A DNA stretch of 64,000 nt from Salvia splendens (GCF_004379255.2 NC_056034.1:34785262-34849261); one strand, 5' to 3'; shown: positions 1 through 12,181, counted from the stretch's first letter. Notes: a model not told the origin generated them from the sequence alone. A program made the numbers and translations.

Positions 1-132
1 CCTTTTCATAGTACTCATTCCTCCCCGTACCTCGTGCAACTCTTTCATGATTGAGGAAAACATCTCTTCGATAGTTTCATCGGATGATGAGGCGACTTGC
101 CCTGTAGGCGAGTTATGCCTATAGTTCTCCAT
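1..132 (-). CDS. Ty3/gypsy gag, N-terminal part (runs off the window)
   Basis: On the minus strand an ATG at 130-132 opens a frame that stays open to the window edge (44 codons). It begins MENYRHNSPT and has an acidic/serine stretch SSSDETIEE followed by a helical, charged segment. This is the usual look of the first residues of a plant gypsy gag. The assignment rests mainly on context: a primer-binding site and an LTR lie 550 bp upstream on the same strand. The catalytic domains would lie outside the window, so the clade cannot be named. Confidence 0.6.
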   Translation of the reverse strand, partial: MENYRHNSPTGQVASSSDETIEEMFSSIMKELHEVRGGMSTMKR

Positions 133-681
133 TTCAGGTACCTACAAAACAAATTGCACAAGACTAGGGACAAGTCCCTTTTTGTTAGTAACACAAACAA
201 CACACACACCCGAGAATGGAGAATTTAGTGAGGAGCTCACTTCCCATAATATGTACCCCTTTCCCCAAAACTCACACCCAATGTCGCTCGGAAGGCTTAG
301 AAATTTTGGTGGCTAGGATACTCTCCCTTACTTGCTCTCAAAGATGTTAATCCACAAGGGTAGCACAATTCACAAACAAGATATGCAACTGGACAAGTAA
401 TTACTAATTCTAGAAGCCAAAAGATAAGTGAAAGTAAGGTGCTAGGCCAATGGGACAAATCAACAAACACTTTGTGTGCACAATTTCACCCAACAACAAT
501 AGACCCAACAATTGATGTAATTTTGGCCTACAACTTTCGAATAATCACATTGACATACCCAATGACACATATAACAATTTATAGCTAAAGCCCATGGATA
601 TATTTTGAAGTATGACTCTTTTTTTTGACAATTTCTTTTTTTGTTTTTTTTTTGTTCAAACTTACAAGAACAAGAACCAAT

Positions 682-695
682 GGCTCTTGATACCA
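682..695 (-). other. Primer-binding site (initiator Met tRNA type)
   Basis: Read on the minus strand the site is TGGTATCAAGAGCC, matching the common plant retrotransposon site TGGTATCAGAGCC with one extra A. It lies 6 bases from the end of the LTR at 702, and the gag start follows 550 bp further on. This fixes the element's orientation as minus. Confidence 0.7.
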
Positions 696-701
696 AAAAA
701 A

Positions 702-1537
702 TGTGAATATTAAGGATTCAAGAAACATATGTTGCCCGGATTTGTTCTTGCAATAATATCCAATAACCCAAACAAGAAATATGACAATAAAAAGATGGAA
801 AAGAAGAAGAAGATGATAAGTGTTAAGATTTAGATTCAAGCTCAAGAAAGAAAACCCAATGGCTACTTTCACAAACAAAAACCTAATGGCTCCACCAACT
901 AGCAACACAAGAACTAGAAAGCATACCTTAACAAATAATATAAGCCCGACAATAGATTAAATGCAACCACAAGGGATTTTGGATAAATCTTCAATGATAA
1001 AGATGGGTGCTCACAATGGAGTCTTTGTTCTTACAATATCATTCAAAGTCTGCATAATTGTCTATTTATACTAGGAGTGAAAAGGAGCAAAATAAAATAA
1101 ATCTTGGTTAAAAAGTCACATCCCGGACAAAACGCCTGACCGGGCGTTTCCCTAGGCTCATTTCGCCCGACCGCGTGAAGTTTCTGGACAAAAATTGATC
1201 TTTCGAGAAAAACGCCCGATCGGCGTTGTGCATGAGGAATAACGCCCGCCCGCGGGTTTCATTCTGCATTGCGCGGCTTTCTTAAAACGATCATAACTTC
1301 CTCATCCGGGTTCCGATTGAGGCATGCAAGATACCCACGTGAAGCTCTTTCGACGATGAAGACAATGGTGGTCTGAGGAGTGGATTTGGATTTTATCTTT
1401 ATAGTGCAATTCCAGTTTGAATCAGACCTCTGAATCCGGCTTGGCTCCTTGCCATGTCTCCACCTTATTCTCTGACCCAATCAACCCATGGCCCGCGATG
1501 TCTTGGTGATTTATGATGTTGAATATCTAGATTCACA
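702..1537 (-). mobile_element. LTR of a Ty3/gypsy element (836 bp)
   Basis: The ends are TGTGAAT at 702-708 and ATTCACA at 1531-1537, a perfect 7-bp inverted repeat. The minus-strand primer-binding site follows on the left. On the right, also read on the minus strand, is a purine-rich run (AAGGAGAGGATGA) preceded by TTGAGGACAAATCC, the pattern normally found just before a 3' LTR. The one LTR therefore has 3'-end internal sequence on one side and 5'-start internal sequence on the other. The interior contains CG-rich short repeats around 1120-1260. Confidence 0.65.
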
Positions 1538-1620
1538 TCATCCTCTCCTTCTTTGTCAAAGGATTTGTCCTCAAATCCGGTTCTTCGATTTTTCTTTAGG
1601 ACTCCCGGATTCACATCAAA
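1538..1620 (-). other. Retrotransposon 3' internal fragment with polypurine tract
   Basis: Read on the minus strand it contains TTGAGGACAAATCCTTTGAC and then a purine-rich stretch that abuts the LTR. It ends near 1620, where the sequence becomes AT-rich and unrelated. GATTCACATCA occurs at both ends of this fragment (about 1530 and 1610), which may mark a recombination point. Confidence 0.5.
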
Positions 1621-1639
1621 TGTGTTAATATAAAATGGG

Positions 1640-2470
1640 TCTTACCTTTTTAAAGAGAAAGAAATTTCTTTAAATAGAAAGTTTCTATTTTTAGGGGATG
1701 GATCAAAATAAAAAGTTTCTATTTTCGGCCTACGAAGGAAGTATATACATTTTATGAGTATATAAATATAGAGATAGACTTGTCTAAAAAATAGTACTAT
1801 CAAAATATGATGAACTATAGTCTAAGTATATTAGATATCAATATTCAACGCTCAACAATGATGCCACGTGGCCAACAATTTTAATGACGTGTAACGTGAA
1901 AGAGCAATGAAGGAATTGTACTGTGTATTTAGTTACAATGATTCCTTTCTTTAAAGAAACATGATTTGAGTACAAAAAATCGATGGATACAATAGTATAC
2001 TAATACAACCGTTAATTCATGATAAACCTACATCAATGAAATTGAAGCAGAAAACAAATTTCGTCAATATCACAGTGAGATTCAAATACGAAGATGATAA
2101 TAGGCCATTTCTGTAGGAGTAGTTATAGTTATTGTTGTAATGGCTTATGTATCATCGTCAATGAATATCGGTCATCGTATAAAATCATTATCGACAATTA
2201 TATCACTGAATATCAACGATATACTATAAAGTAACTTTCTTTTGAGATGACTGGTGACACCGAAGTGTGATATACACAAAATAGATCATAGTGATATAAG
2301 TATTTTTTTTTTGTTGATCAATGCTACTAGAAGTCAAAGTGAGTATGTATAACTTAATTTAAACATATATTTTATGGGGCATTACTAAATAGACCCAATA
2401 AAGACGTGCATACTTGACGAAGATAATCGATGCATAATTTAATAACAATTAAAAAATATGCAAGTATACA
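1640..2470. other. AT-rich non-coding stretch
   Basis: No open frame of note, no transposon ends and no RNA gene were seen. It holds short poly-T and poly-A runs and one nearby duplication (AAAAGTTTCTATTTT around 1678-1725). Confidence 0.5.
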
Positions 2471-2471
2471 T

Positions 2472-2716
2472 ACAATTCTAATATATTTGATATTAATACA
2501 TGTTTGGTAGGGTTGATAATTTATCTAGGATGGAATTCTATGAATAAAAATGTCATACAATTCTAATATATCTGATATTAATGCATGTTTGGTAGGGTAG
2601 ATAATTTATCCAGGGATGGAATTCTATGAATAAAAATGACATTTTTATTCATAGAATTTCATCCGTAGATGAGTTATATCCTACCAAACCCATTCTAATA
2701 TATCTGGTAAGTATAT
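2472..2716. repeat. Foldback (MITE-like) repeat with an 85-bp direct duplication
   Basis: An 85-bp unit beginning ACAATTCTAATATAT occurs at 2472-2556 and again from 2557. The second copy continues into an inverted copy of itself centred near 2640 (ATTCTATGAATAAAAATGAC then its complement), ending at CCTACCAAAC and ATTCTAATATATCTGGTA. The arms from about 2587 to 2690 could form a long hairpin. It looks like a small non-autonomous element plus a partial tandem copy. No transposase or clear target duplication is visible. Confidence 0.6.
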
Positions 2717-2992
2717 AATGTATTGTATCAAACCATAGGGACTATTGCAAGCAACTGTTATACATTATCCAGATAAAGTAACAATTAATAAAATAAAAGT
2801 AAATAAACATATAAGATCATTCAAACAAATAGATAGAATTCAAAAATATGATTTGATTTCATTAATACTTCGGTTTATTAATCAAAAGTTAAGATATCCA
2901 ATTATTGATTTAAGTTTACAAGAGCGAATCGCCACACTATTCTATGTTTCCTATCAGACAATAGAGAATGTAGATAACATATAGAGGTTGGT

Positions 2993-3529
2993 GTGCTGCA
3001 GTCTCTGCTCCATCCGACAAGTCTTTGCCACTCAACCATAGTGTCGATGGCCGCTGATGCTGCAATTCCGCCACCAGCCTACTTTGTATTGAATGAAGAA
3101 GAAGAAGAAGAAGAATATCTTGTTACGAAGGTTATTGGTGAGCCTCAAGATGATGCAGAGGCGGTGGTTGAAACACGCGCAAAAATTGACAAAACACCAA
3201 AGAAGTCTTGTGATGTTTTTGTAATGCATCTCATGGACGAGGAGGAACAACTCTTTTCTAGATCCAAGGAAGACAGCCGGGTTTCTAGATGGGTTGCTCA
3301 AGAAGAAGAGAAGTTGATATTGCAGAAGAGACCACTTCTGAAAATAATGGTGGTGATAATGGCAAAATGTGGTTTAAAAGAGAACCACAAGTTCCAAAAA
3401 AATGGCGTTGGTGACCGGTTGAAGCATGATATATATGTTTCCTACCACTATACATTTGATCCAGGAGGAAATAACTCACCAAAGTTTCGATTTTCAACAC
3501 TCTTCGTTGCTTCGTGGTTCCCACCTTGA
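2993..3529 (+). CDS. Unrecognised ORF just upstream of a 3' LTR
   Basis: The 178-codon frame has a hydrophobic/serine start, an acidic run of seven glutamates near residue 36, and lysine/glutamate-rich sequence after that. I do not recognise a family. Just past its stop, another frame reads TLRTRWILT, close to sequence often found at the 3' end of plant retrotransposons, and an LTR begins 35 bases downstream. The ORF may be remnant or captured sequence inside a truncated LTR element. It has no visible transposon domain, and real expression as a protein is doubtful. Confidence 0.3.
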   Translation: MLQSLLHPTSLCHSTIVSMAADAAIPPPAYFVLNEEEEEEEYLVTKVIGEPQDDAEAVVETRAKIDKTPKKSCDVFVMHLMDEEEQLFSRSKEDSRVSRWVAQEEEKLILQKRPLLKIMVVIMAKCGLKENHKFQKNGVGDRLKHDIYVSYHYTFDPGGNNSPKFRFSTLFVASWFPP

Positions 3530-3563
3530 GGACAAGGTGGATTTTAACCGCTCGCGGGGGAGT

Positions 3564-3864
3564 TGATACGTGCATATCTATATGAAGATCCCCACATCTT
3601 TATTAATTAGTTAATTAGTGATTTGTCATATCTTTTCCATATATGTTTAGGATATTTTCTTGTTCCTTAAGTTATGGTATTTAGCATTATAAATAGGTGT
3701 CATTGTAATTCCTTTCATTGAACGAATGAATGAATATATGAATTTACGTCTCTTTCTGTTTTATTTTAGTACTTTGTTTAAAGCTTGAGTTGTCGACGGG
3801 ATTCCGCCTCCGAGACTTCTTGTTTATCGTCTCCGGCATTGTGATAAGGGAAATACCCTTATCA
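3564..3864 (+). mobile_element. 301-bp LTR (3' LTR of a truncated or non-autonomous element)
   Basis: It starts TGATACG and ends CTTATCA. A purine tract (CGCGGGGGAG) lies immediately to its left, as expected for a plus-strand 3' LTR. Inside is TATAAATAGG at about 3690. The last 22 bases fold as a hairpin (GATAAGGG / CCCTTATC). No partner 5' LTR was seen in the window, so the left part of the element is missing. Confidence 0.6.
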
Positions 3865-3998
3865 GATCCTTCAAAGTATCACTAATAGATTTGCTTTTTT
3901 TTTTTGTCATATTCACTCTAGTGTTACCGTTATCAATTCCAATCAAATGTGTAGTTTCTCTGTCAATTCCGCCTCACATCAGTAGATCATACATAAAC

Positions 3999-4100
3999 TG
4001 GTTGTCAAGCAATCAGAAGCATTATTTTGCAAAACCGAATAAAGTAAATTGGTTGTCAAGCAATCAAAAGCATTATTCTGCAAAACCGAATAAAGTAAAT
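3999..4100. repeat. Two tandem copies of a 51-bp unit
   Basis: The unit starting TGGTTGTCAAGCAATC is repeated twice head to tail (3999-4049 and 4050-4100) with only two differences seen. It is not linked to any gene. Confidence 0.8.
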
Positions 4101-4322
4101 GAAGTTTTGAATATCAAAAACAGTAAACATAATTTTTTTTTATTGGCTACTCATAGACAAAGTAACAAAAACAATGATTAAAGAATGAAATACTATGATA
4201 ACCAACTAGATATAATACTGGTTAGAATTATCTTCAGTCTTTCTCTTACCTCGATCTTCAGAGCTTATATAGAAGATGGATGAAATTATGTGTGAAGTAG
4301 AAGACTCCTTGAATACTCTTAG

Positions 4323-7300
4323 TGTCACGACCCTATTTTGCTAAGGATAGCAAAAACGGGTAATTCGCGACTAATAAGAGGGATTATAGAAACGGGAAAA
4401 GAAAGGGGTAGAATTCAAGGAACTTGCCGAAAAGGCCAATCGAAAGATACCATAAAATAGGAGCGAATTATTTAATTACAAGGTCTCAAAAATAGAATAA
4501 TTCCTCTTATCAACTAAATCAGAGTTCGATGGTGAGACTTTGAAGTTCCCACTTAACAAAAGTACAGCGGAATAGGTCCTTAATAAACGACTTCGTGTAT
4601 GAAGACACGAATCGTCGAGAAATCCACTTGATTATTTAATATCGACTGTGATCAACCCTCCTTCCTCTTGGCGTTCAACCTGCACATTTATAAATACATG
4701 CAGAGCTGAGTACAGGAGTACTCAGTGGACACGTGCCGAAAAGCGAAACATACATTATATAGTTGTCATCCATCAACAGTATCACATGTGGGTTTTTCTT
4801 AAAATGCCCGAGCATACTAAATTCTTTGTGATCTTAAAAGTGCGACTGATCAGTCTAAGTTTTTCAAAGTTCATACCATGTCTGAGAAACGTGTACCGTG
4901 AAGGTGGCCACCTTCAACGGACACCATTGCCGGCCAACCTCTCTAGGATGGCTCACGGCTCTTGTGCACGTTATTCCGAATAGGATTTGTGGTCCTATTG
5001 GGAACCGAATTTGTTACTTAGTTTTGGCATCGCCAAAACTCTCGGCATATAGCCCCAACAGACAGGCCTCGAAAACAAACATTTTATGGCATGACAACAA
5101 CTTTAAAATAATTACTGCTCCATTTTGAGAAAAGATGATATTTCATAACTTCAAAAGTATTTGCTTTATATCCACACTATAGTGCTGGATATTAAAAGAA
5201 AGCCCATCTGATACACTTGTCTCCAATTATTAACTCTTTTCTGGCCTCACTTGCCCTTGATTAATCTATCATGTAAAAATAGCGTAGCACGCTAATTAGT
5301 ACTTGAACTATTTTTCCTTGAGAAAAGAATGCATGCATCCTATAGGATAGCACCTACATCTTAGTCTCGGCTTTTATAGGATTTTTCTTAATCCTATCTC
5401 GGGTTTCACTGCTCTGTAGAATTTAATTCTTCTCTTTACTAAATCTGGAAAATTCTATTTTCTCTAACACAATTATTTGTGCTCTTATTTAATATGGATT
5501 CTTGGAAAAATCCCTTCTTAAATCCTTTTCTTCGAATTTTTCTTAAGGCCGCACATGGCGTCGCGGGGCGACGCCGGTCGGCCCTTCGCGTCTCCCACTT
5601 CCTCTCTTTCCATCTTTGGGAATTTAATAATTTATTCGGGAATTAATTTATAGGGGACTTAGCCCAAATCCTTTTTAATTTACCTGGCCCAGTAACTAAC
5701 AATGGGACATCAGCCCAAATACTCCCCTCTCCTTACCCATCGACACTCTCTCCCCCAAATCATCTTTCTTCTCAATTGTAAATCCATAATTCAAAAGAAA
5801 AGAGCAGCGGCGGATACTCCTTCCTTCCCGACGATTCGCCGACCGTCGCTCCTCACTCCCTCCGGCGAGTCCTCCAAATCGGCTTCTCCTTTTCCAGCTT
5901 TCTTCCTCGGCCTACCTCCACCGTTTCTTCTTCTCGATCTTTTTCCATATTTGAAACTCCCAAGTCGGGGACTCAAGAGACAGAGCCTCCGTCCGTCATC
6001 GCCTTCGGCTGCTCGACGAGCAGACCCACCGCCGCCTGTCACCCATCACCGCTGCCTCCGTCGCAAGGCAGCCACGACACTCGCCGACGACTTCCTCCGC
6101 CGGATGCTCCCTGATGAGTTCAGCGGTAGAGAGGAGGCGTCGCCTCCTTCTCCCTCTCTCGGTCGCGGTCTGCAGCTGCCCCGCGCACCCCGGTCGCCGC
6201 TGCTGTCGGGCGTGCTCCGAGGCGCGCCTCTGCTGCCTCGCACTTTTGCTCCAGCGGCGTCGTGGCCTCCTCGTGATTAAGCTAAGTCACATCTCCCTTT
6301 CCCCGTTGTTTCATTGTCGTCGTTACTCAGTTACTATGCTTGCTCTTGTTTTGTTGTAAGCTGGGCAGTAGCTATGTGAAATTGGGGTTTCTTTTTGGTG
6401 GAGGAACTCGATCACTGCAGTATCTATGCTTAAGGCTTTGTGGCAAATTTTAATTTCCTATGTCCTTGTGTTGCCTGTGATTTCCTTAGTGATAATCTAT
6501 GTTCTTGGAGCTATGCACTTGGCTGCCTATCATGATGCAGAGGGTGTATTATCGAGTTACCTTGCTTGGTGGCCTTTCTCGGTTATGGATTGATCTCTTG
6601 CCGCCCTCGCTCCTCTTCCCTCCCCTTCGCTGCACTTCTTGCGATAGTGTCGAAATATGGGAAGGAGGGAGTGGTGAGGGGGCTTGTTTATATAGCTCTC
6701 AAAATGTTGGCATCTTTTGGGAGGTTGTGATGTTATTTTGGGGCTGTTTTCTCAGCTTTGTGATAATGTTGTTCTTACTAGATTGGTGAATATTTGGGGC
6801 TGCTCTCCTTGGATGTTCTTCCAGCCTTGGTGATGGGAAAAAGGCTCTAATTCATGTTCATTTTTAGCATGTACATTGGGAGCATTCTACTATGCTCAGC
6901 ATGTACATTGGGCTCATTCTACTATGCTCATTTGTTCTAACTTCTACTTTGGTGTAAGATGGGAATGTGACAAAATGGCTGGTCTCACTGCCCTAAAAGG
7001 CAGCCTCTTGGCTGTACACATCAGCCTGCCTCCTCTCCATTTTCATTCGAGCTCGCCCCCCCCCCTCCCCTTTTCTTATGAGTTCATTTTCTAACCTCAT
7101 TTGTGCTAACTTTGCAGATTTAGGGGCTGCCCCTTTTTGGAGTGTTGTGGAGGTGAGAATCGAGAAGGTATGGAGGAAGAGAGAGAAGGAATCTACTACA
7201 TCACACTTTGTTTTATTGCTAAGCTTAGCTATTGGTTAAGCATTAGGCTTTGAGTAGCTTTTGACCAAGTCCCAAATTAGCTACTAGTTTGAGGTTGGCT

Positions 7301-7596
7301 CCTCTCAAAGTTTAGAGTAGGATTAGTTGTTATTTTGTTCTCACTGTGTGGGAATCGAGGCATGTACTACTTGTATTTAAATTTTCCTCCAAGCATTTTT
7401 TTCTAATAAATATCTCCTTTACTCTTATCATTGAAGTAATAATTTTCTTGCACTTTAATTTTCCCCAACAACAATACTTAATTTATTCCAACGTCAAAAA
7501 TTACAACGAAAATTCTACACCTTCTAAACGAGAATTAATTAAGCTAATAAATCCGATTTATCTCGAAAGAAAGGAACGAAATTTTGAGGCGTCACA
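4323..7596 (-). mobile_element. Probable 3.3-kb solo LTR of a large gypsy-type element
   Basis: The left end is TGTCACGACC and the right end GGCGTCACA. Read on the minus strand this is TGTGACGCC...GTCGTGACA, a form common in long plant gypsy LTRs. The flanks are CTTAG (4318-4322) and CTTGA (7597-7601), an imperfect 5-bp target duplication. Inside are a TATA-containing motif near 4690, a GAGTACAGGAGTACTC palindrome at about 4708, and a C- and G-rich core at 5550-6260 with random ORFs. No gag or pol lies on either side, which argues for a solo LTR left by recombination. The GC-rich core could instead be captured gene sequence. Confidence 0.5.
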
Positions 7597-7601
7597 CTTG
7601 A

Positions 7602-8990
7602 TGAACGAATTAATAAAAGAAATATGGTATTTATAGGTTTAAAAAATGCTGACATATGGGGAAAGGACTGAGCTTCAAAAGACAATAATTTTATTAATAT
7701 TTTGAATTTTTTCTAATATTTCGTCAGCTTTTGGTTGGATTATGCAACGTTTGTAAATTGATCATAACGTTAACTACAGAACTCTGATTGAAGAATGCAA
7801 GATACTCATGCGATGGTTTTTCAAAGATGAAGTGAATAGTGTCATTTAAATACCGAATGGAATTCATCAAAATAATGGGAATAATTAACATGTTCGACAT
7901 TAGTCAAACCCAGACCTTAAAAATATGTAAATTTTGTGTTTATCAACCCCTAAATTAAACTATTTGTTTGTCCAGACAATACAAGATAGAAATTTAAAAA
8001 AATACACGTGGTAAAAACTAGCATTCAACATTGCCTATGAAAATATGGATCGTAAAACAAAACATAATTTTTATCAACTAAAGTTAAAGTGTGACAAGTG
8101 AACTTTTGTTACTAACTCTTTGATCACTTTGAAGAACATACTCTCACAAGTATTTTAACATGTTTGTTCATCTCTCACTCTCAATGTTTATATAAGATAA
8201 GTGTATGATCTCATATTATGCAACATACAAAGTTTAAACATAAGTTGCTCAAAGCCCAATCCTTTTTCAACATAATGTGATTAAAAAAATCAAACATCTA
8301 AATTGATTGTAATGTAGGCTCTTTGAATAGGGCTCAACATAAATATGCATGGCATCATACTTATTAGGGTTAGTATACTAATAGAATGTTTCGAGTGTGC
8401 ATGGTCCTGACGCAAATGCATACTTATACGAGTGTATACAAGAACCTTAGATCTACTTCTCACCCAAAGAGATAAACTAACATTATCATAATGGTTTGTT
8501 TTATGATTATATTGGACTGGGCCAAACCTATTAGACTTTCACTAACTAAATAAAAGTCCTTGATTTAATTTAAGCCTAATAGAATAATATCTTGTACCAC
8601 CAATCTCAAATTATGAGTATTTCGGGTTTCCAATTTAACTAATATATTTGTCGTGTTTAAGATAGAAATATTCATTAATTAATTCAAATATGTTATGCAC
8701 CTATAATTAATTACTATCTTATCCAAGAGTTGTCAAATTTGAAAGTAATATATTCATGCATGGAATAAATTTCAACTGGTCAGGGATCTAAATAATAAAA
8801 CCTTTTCTTAAACGATCTTCTAGAGATATTATCAAACTGGACCGCTACACGCGATTTAGTGCAATAACAATACTAGCACATATATCAATAAGTAAAACAC
8901 ACAGTGTGACAAAATAATTCTTCCCATTAATGAATAAAAATGGATGTGTATAGTTTTACATATACAAAGCAGTTCAAAACATGCTTTACA
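7602..8990. other. AT-rich stretch; right part may be a decayed copia LTR
   Basis: No coding signal was seen. From about 8400 to 9007 the sequence may be the LTR of the decayed minus-strand copia element next door, because the inferred LTR start (TGTTATAG on the minus strand) is at 9007. The left boundary cannot be set without a second copy. Confidence 0.35.
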
Positions 8991-9107
8991 ATATATAAAC
9001 TATAACAATCTCTCACTTATACTCAAAACATGCTTCCAAGTATACTTGACTGTCAAACTCTTCCACTTATAAAGAAAGCATATCTTAGTCTTCTATACAT
9101 CTAACTC

Positions 9108-9359
9108 TCAATCGTTCCACATAATGTTCAAACGTCTCCTCGAGGCGAGAAGGATCTTTGTGAATTGATCTATAAAGCTGTCCTCTGATGCAATCTTGAC
9201 TACTTCTATGTCTAGTCTTTGCATGATATCTCATATAATATGATACTTCTTCTCTATATGTGAAGTATTCTTTTGATCTCCTGATTTCTTTGAGTTAACT
9301 ATCACTCCAAAGGTATCATAAATTATTATGATGGTCTTGGGAATACTCAGAATCACGTT
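9108..9359 (-). pseudogene. Ty1-copia RNase H, C-terminal remnant
   Basis: A minus-strand frame reads ...IIIIYDTFGVIVNSKKS..., then HIEKKYHII, a stop, DIMQRLDIEVVKIASEDSF and DQFTKILL. This aligns by eye with the end of copia RNase H: the Y-C-D-N-x-x-A-I motif, the H-I-x-x-x-Y-H motif and A-D-x-F-T-K. The catalytic D-N pair is changed to D-T and there is an in-frame stop. Downstream on the minus strand comes AAGTGAGAGA, a copia-type polypurine tract, followed by the presumed LTR start TGTTATAG. The rest of the element was not seen. Confidence 0.75.
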
Positions 9360-9927
9360 CAACTATATGAGGAAGGTTATGAGCTATAAAACAAAATCAT
9401 TTTACCAAAAAATTTCTCCGCTTCAAATCTTGTCGCGATTATTGCTTCTTCAACCGTTCCCTTCAAACGATCGCAAAAAATGTTCCCACAGATGTTGTTA
9501 CTTGTTATAAATTTGCAGCTCAGATGAATATCAACATAACAGAAAATGCAAGCAAGAATTTATCCGGTTCGATTATACGAACCTACATAGTGTTAGAAAA
9601 TAAAATAATAAAATCAAGAATACTTGGAGCACAAGTCTTACCATGTAACATAGGTGTCATATCATTGAATGAAAATCAATCAAATACAATGCAGTCTTTA
9701 CAATTCTTCTAGTTTATTTTCAACATTATTTTCTTTGCCCGTGTTTGATTTTCCATATTCTATTTTCTAACACATCCACGGGCTAAGAAAATTTCACTAT
9801 GGTTAATGCTTTACAATCTCATATCACACGTGAATCGCAGCATAGAAAAACTATCATTCTAATCTACATTCTTTGTTCTTGATTACAAGATAGAACTTGT
9901 AGCTACTTCTTCTACTCTTGATTAATA

Positions 9928-11079
9928 CTCCCTCCGTCCCGATAAATATGCAACGTTTCCTTTTGGGCACAAGATTTTATGCAAGATGATTTAGTGAATT
10001 TAAGTGAAGAGAGAATAAAGTAGGTAAGTGATTAAAGGAGAGAGAAAAGTAAGAAAGAGAAAAGTTTGAATGATTAAAGAGGGGAAAAGTAGGTGGATGT
10101 TTTAAAGGAGAGAGAAAAGTAAGAGAGAGAAAAAATTGGTGGATGTTTTAAAGGAGAGAGGGAAAGTGAATATATTGACTTGATTTATTAATTCTATTTT
10201 GTTGACTTGAATAAATTTGACATTTGGTTGCCAAATTTGCCGTCCATACTTAAGCGTTTCATATTCGTAATTTTGATTCCACATTTCTAAATAATGTTCT
10301 AAAAAATGATTATAATAAGCACAATAAAAAATGATAAACAAAACAAATGCCAAAGTAATTAGAACAACCACATTTCTAAAATTTCGAAGTCTAATTTTCA
10401 AAGTTGGTGGCTAAGTCTTAAATTATGGCGCCTCACACTCAATAAACCAGCCTTGCTATTCAAATTAGGATAAAAAAAACCGATCGCATATTATTAGCAT
10501 ACAAAAATAAACGAACCCAAAGCAATTAACAAGATCTCAAAAACTGATAACAAAGATTTGTATCAAGATAAAACCTTGGAGCAACATTTCCACAGTTTGA
10601 GCAGCGGATGAACCCTAACGCGGCGAATCAGACAACGAAGAGGGATAATTGGGCGACAAAGGTTAGAAAATCGGGAATCAGTGAGTGAAGAGTGGAATTC
10701 TGGAGGCGAATGGGGAAATCAAGCGGCGAGAAAGGTGAATCAGACATCGTGAAGCGTTCCCATCTTCGGGGGCGCATGGGAAAGCGGGAAGCTTTGTCAT
10801 CGTCTGAGGTCTGGCGGCGCAGGGTCGTCGGAGGCTTGGTGGCGGAGAAATTAAGCCATAGCCTGAGAGAAATGAGGGTAGACGGAAATTGATTGTAGAG
10901 TAGGTAGGGTAGGGTCTGCTAGGGTTTTTTTTTTATATTTTTTAATGCTTAATGAACTTAATTAGTGAGCCCTAATTAGTAATTAAAATTCCTTAATTTT
11001 TTTCTTTTAAGGAAATGTTGCATTTTTAGTGGGACGTCCTAAAAAGGCAAACGTTGCATTTCTAATGGGATAGAGGGAG
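9928..11079. mobile_element. Long Stowaway-like (Tc1/mariner) element, 1152 bp
   Basis: The ends are CTCCCTCCGTCCC (left) and the complement of the same motif, GGGATAGAGGGAG (right), flanked by TA on both sides (9926-9927 and 11080-11081). ATGCAACGTTTCC near the left and its inverted counterpart near the right extend the match. The left third has several copies of a GAGAGAAAAGTAAGAGAG unit. The core (about 10590-10900) is GC-rich and unlike the ends. No transposase was recognised, so it is a deletion derivative that may carry captured sequence. Confidence 0.75.
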
Positions 11080-11081
11080 TA

Positions 11082-12180
11082 TCTGAAATGAGAATTGATT
11101 GTGCTGTTACAAGTTAGGGAATTGGGATTGGAGAAGACAGTGGTTTGGATCAAATTGATTAATTCTAACAGTACTACACACTATATACACGCCCTCTTAT
11201 ATACGATTTAGTAATAAAAAAAATTCTATTATACATTTTTTTAATTTCTGAAATTAATAATATTATATTTTCCTTTGTAGCAATTTATGCTCCTTCGGAA
11301 AATAGTTCGGGCTTTGTTGAATTTATGCGATTTTACTGATATTTTTTTCGTTAAACTTGTCATATAGATTTTCACACGAAGTAGTGATTGGAGCTATGCG
11401 TTCCTCCCACGCAAAAAAAAAGATAATGAGATAAACATCAATTTTTTTATTTGTAGTAATATTAATTAATTTATGTATTATTCTTTTTAATAGTATTGAT
11501 GAACACAAAAAATACACTCTCGAACACCATCATGATTATATGCTACCCAAAAAAAGAATATAATTACATAATGTAAAATGAAAATTAATGAGTTGAAAGG
11601 GGCCGAGATATAGATTGTATAGGTTCATTGTTCAAACTCCATTATTTTTTAACTAACTGTACTTGTTTTTGCAATAAAGTACAGTGTGCATTATATCTAA
11701 AGTAAACTTCGTTCATCAAAATCATGATAAAAAAAACTATACGATATTCTGAAATAATCTAATTAAATTTAAAGGGCATAATCATGTTGAATTTTTACAA
11801 GTAAAAAATAATTTAGACATTGCTCAATAAATGATTCATTAAGCTAAACAAAATATTTTCCTTAATCATAATGGTATTCATTCTATGCAAAATATTAAGG
11901 TCCTATTAAATTATATTTTTATTAGAGTAGTATTAATTAATTAGGGAAGAAATGCAGTGTGTCATCACCCTCGACTCTAAAAAGCTAATTCTCGGTATTA
12001 ATAGTGCACAGTAAAATTAGTTATATAACACTGTTGTTGCCCTCACTATCACGATGTTCAATGAGCCCAAACAAATTCTTGAATCATGCATATAGCTATT
12101 TGTTCCCTATATTGGTGTATATTTACATAATGTGAGCACGAAATTTATATTAAGTTATACTAGGGTTAATATATATAATC
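11082..12180. other. AT-rich intergenic DNA upstream of the homeobox gene
   Basis: No ORF with recognisable content, no RNA gene and no paired transposon ends were seen. Confidence 0.5.
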
Positions 12181-12181
12181 A

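Noticed and set aside
585..908. 107-codon minus-strand ORF overlapping the primer-binding site
   Set aside because: Low-complexity Leu/Phe/Lys-rich frame across an LTR edge, with no conserved domain.
5702..6280. 192-codon proline/serine/arginine-rich frame and its antisense partners
   Set aside because: Open because the core is GC-rich; no domain, and it lies inside a probable LTR.
9524..9712. 62-codon plus-strand ORF near the copia RNase H relic
   Set aside because: Asn/Ile-rich AT-biased frame with no recognisable motif.
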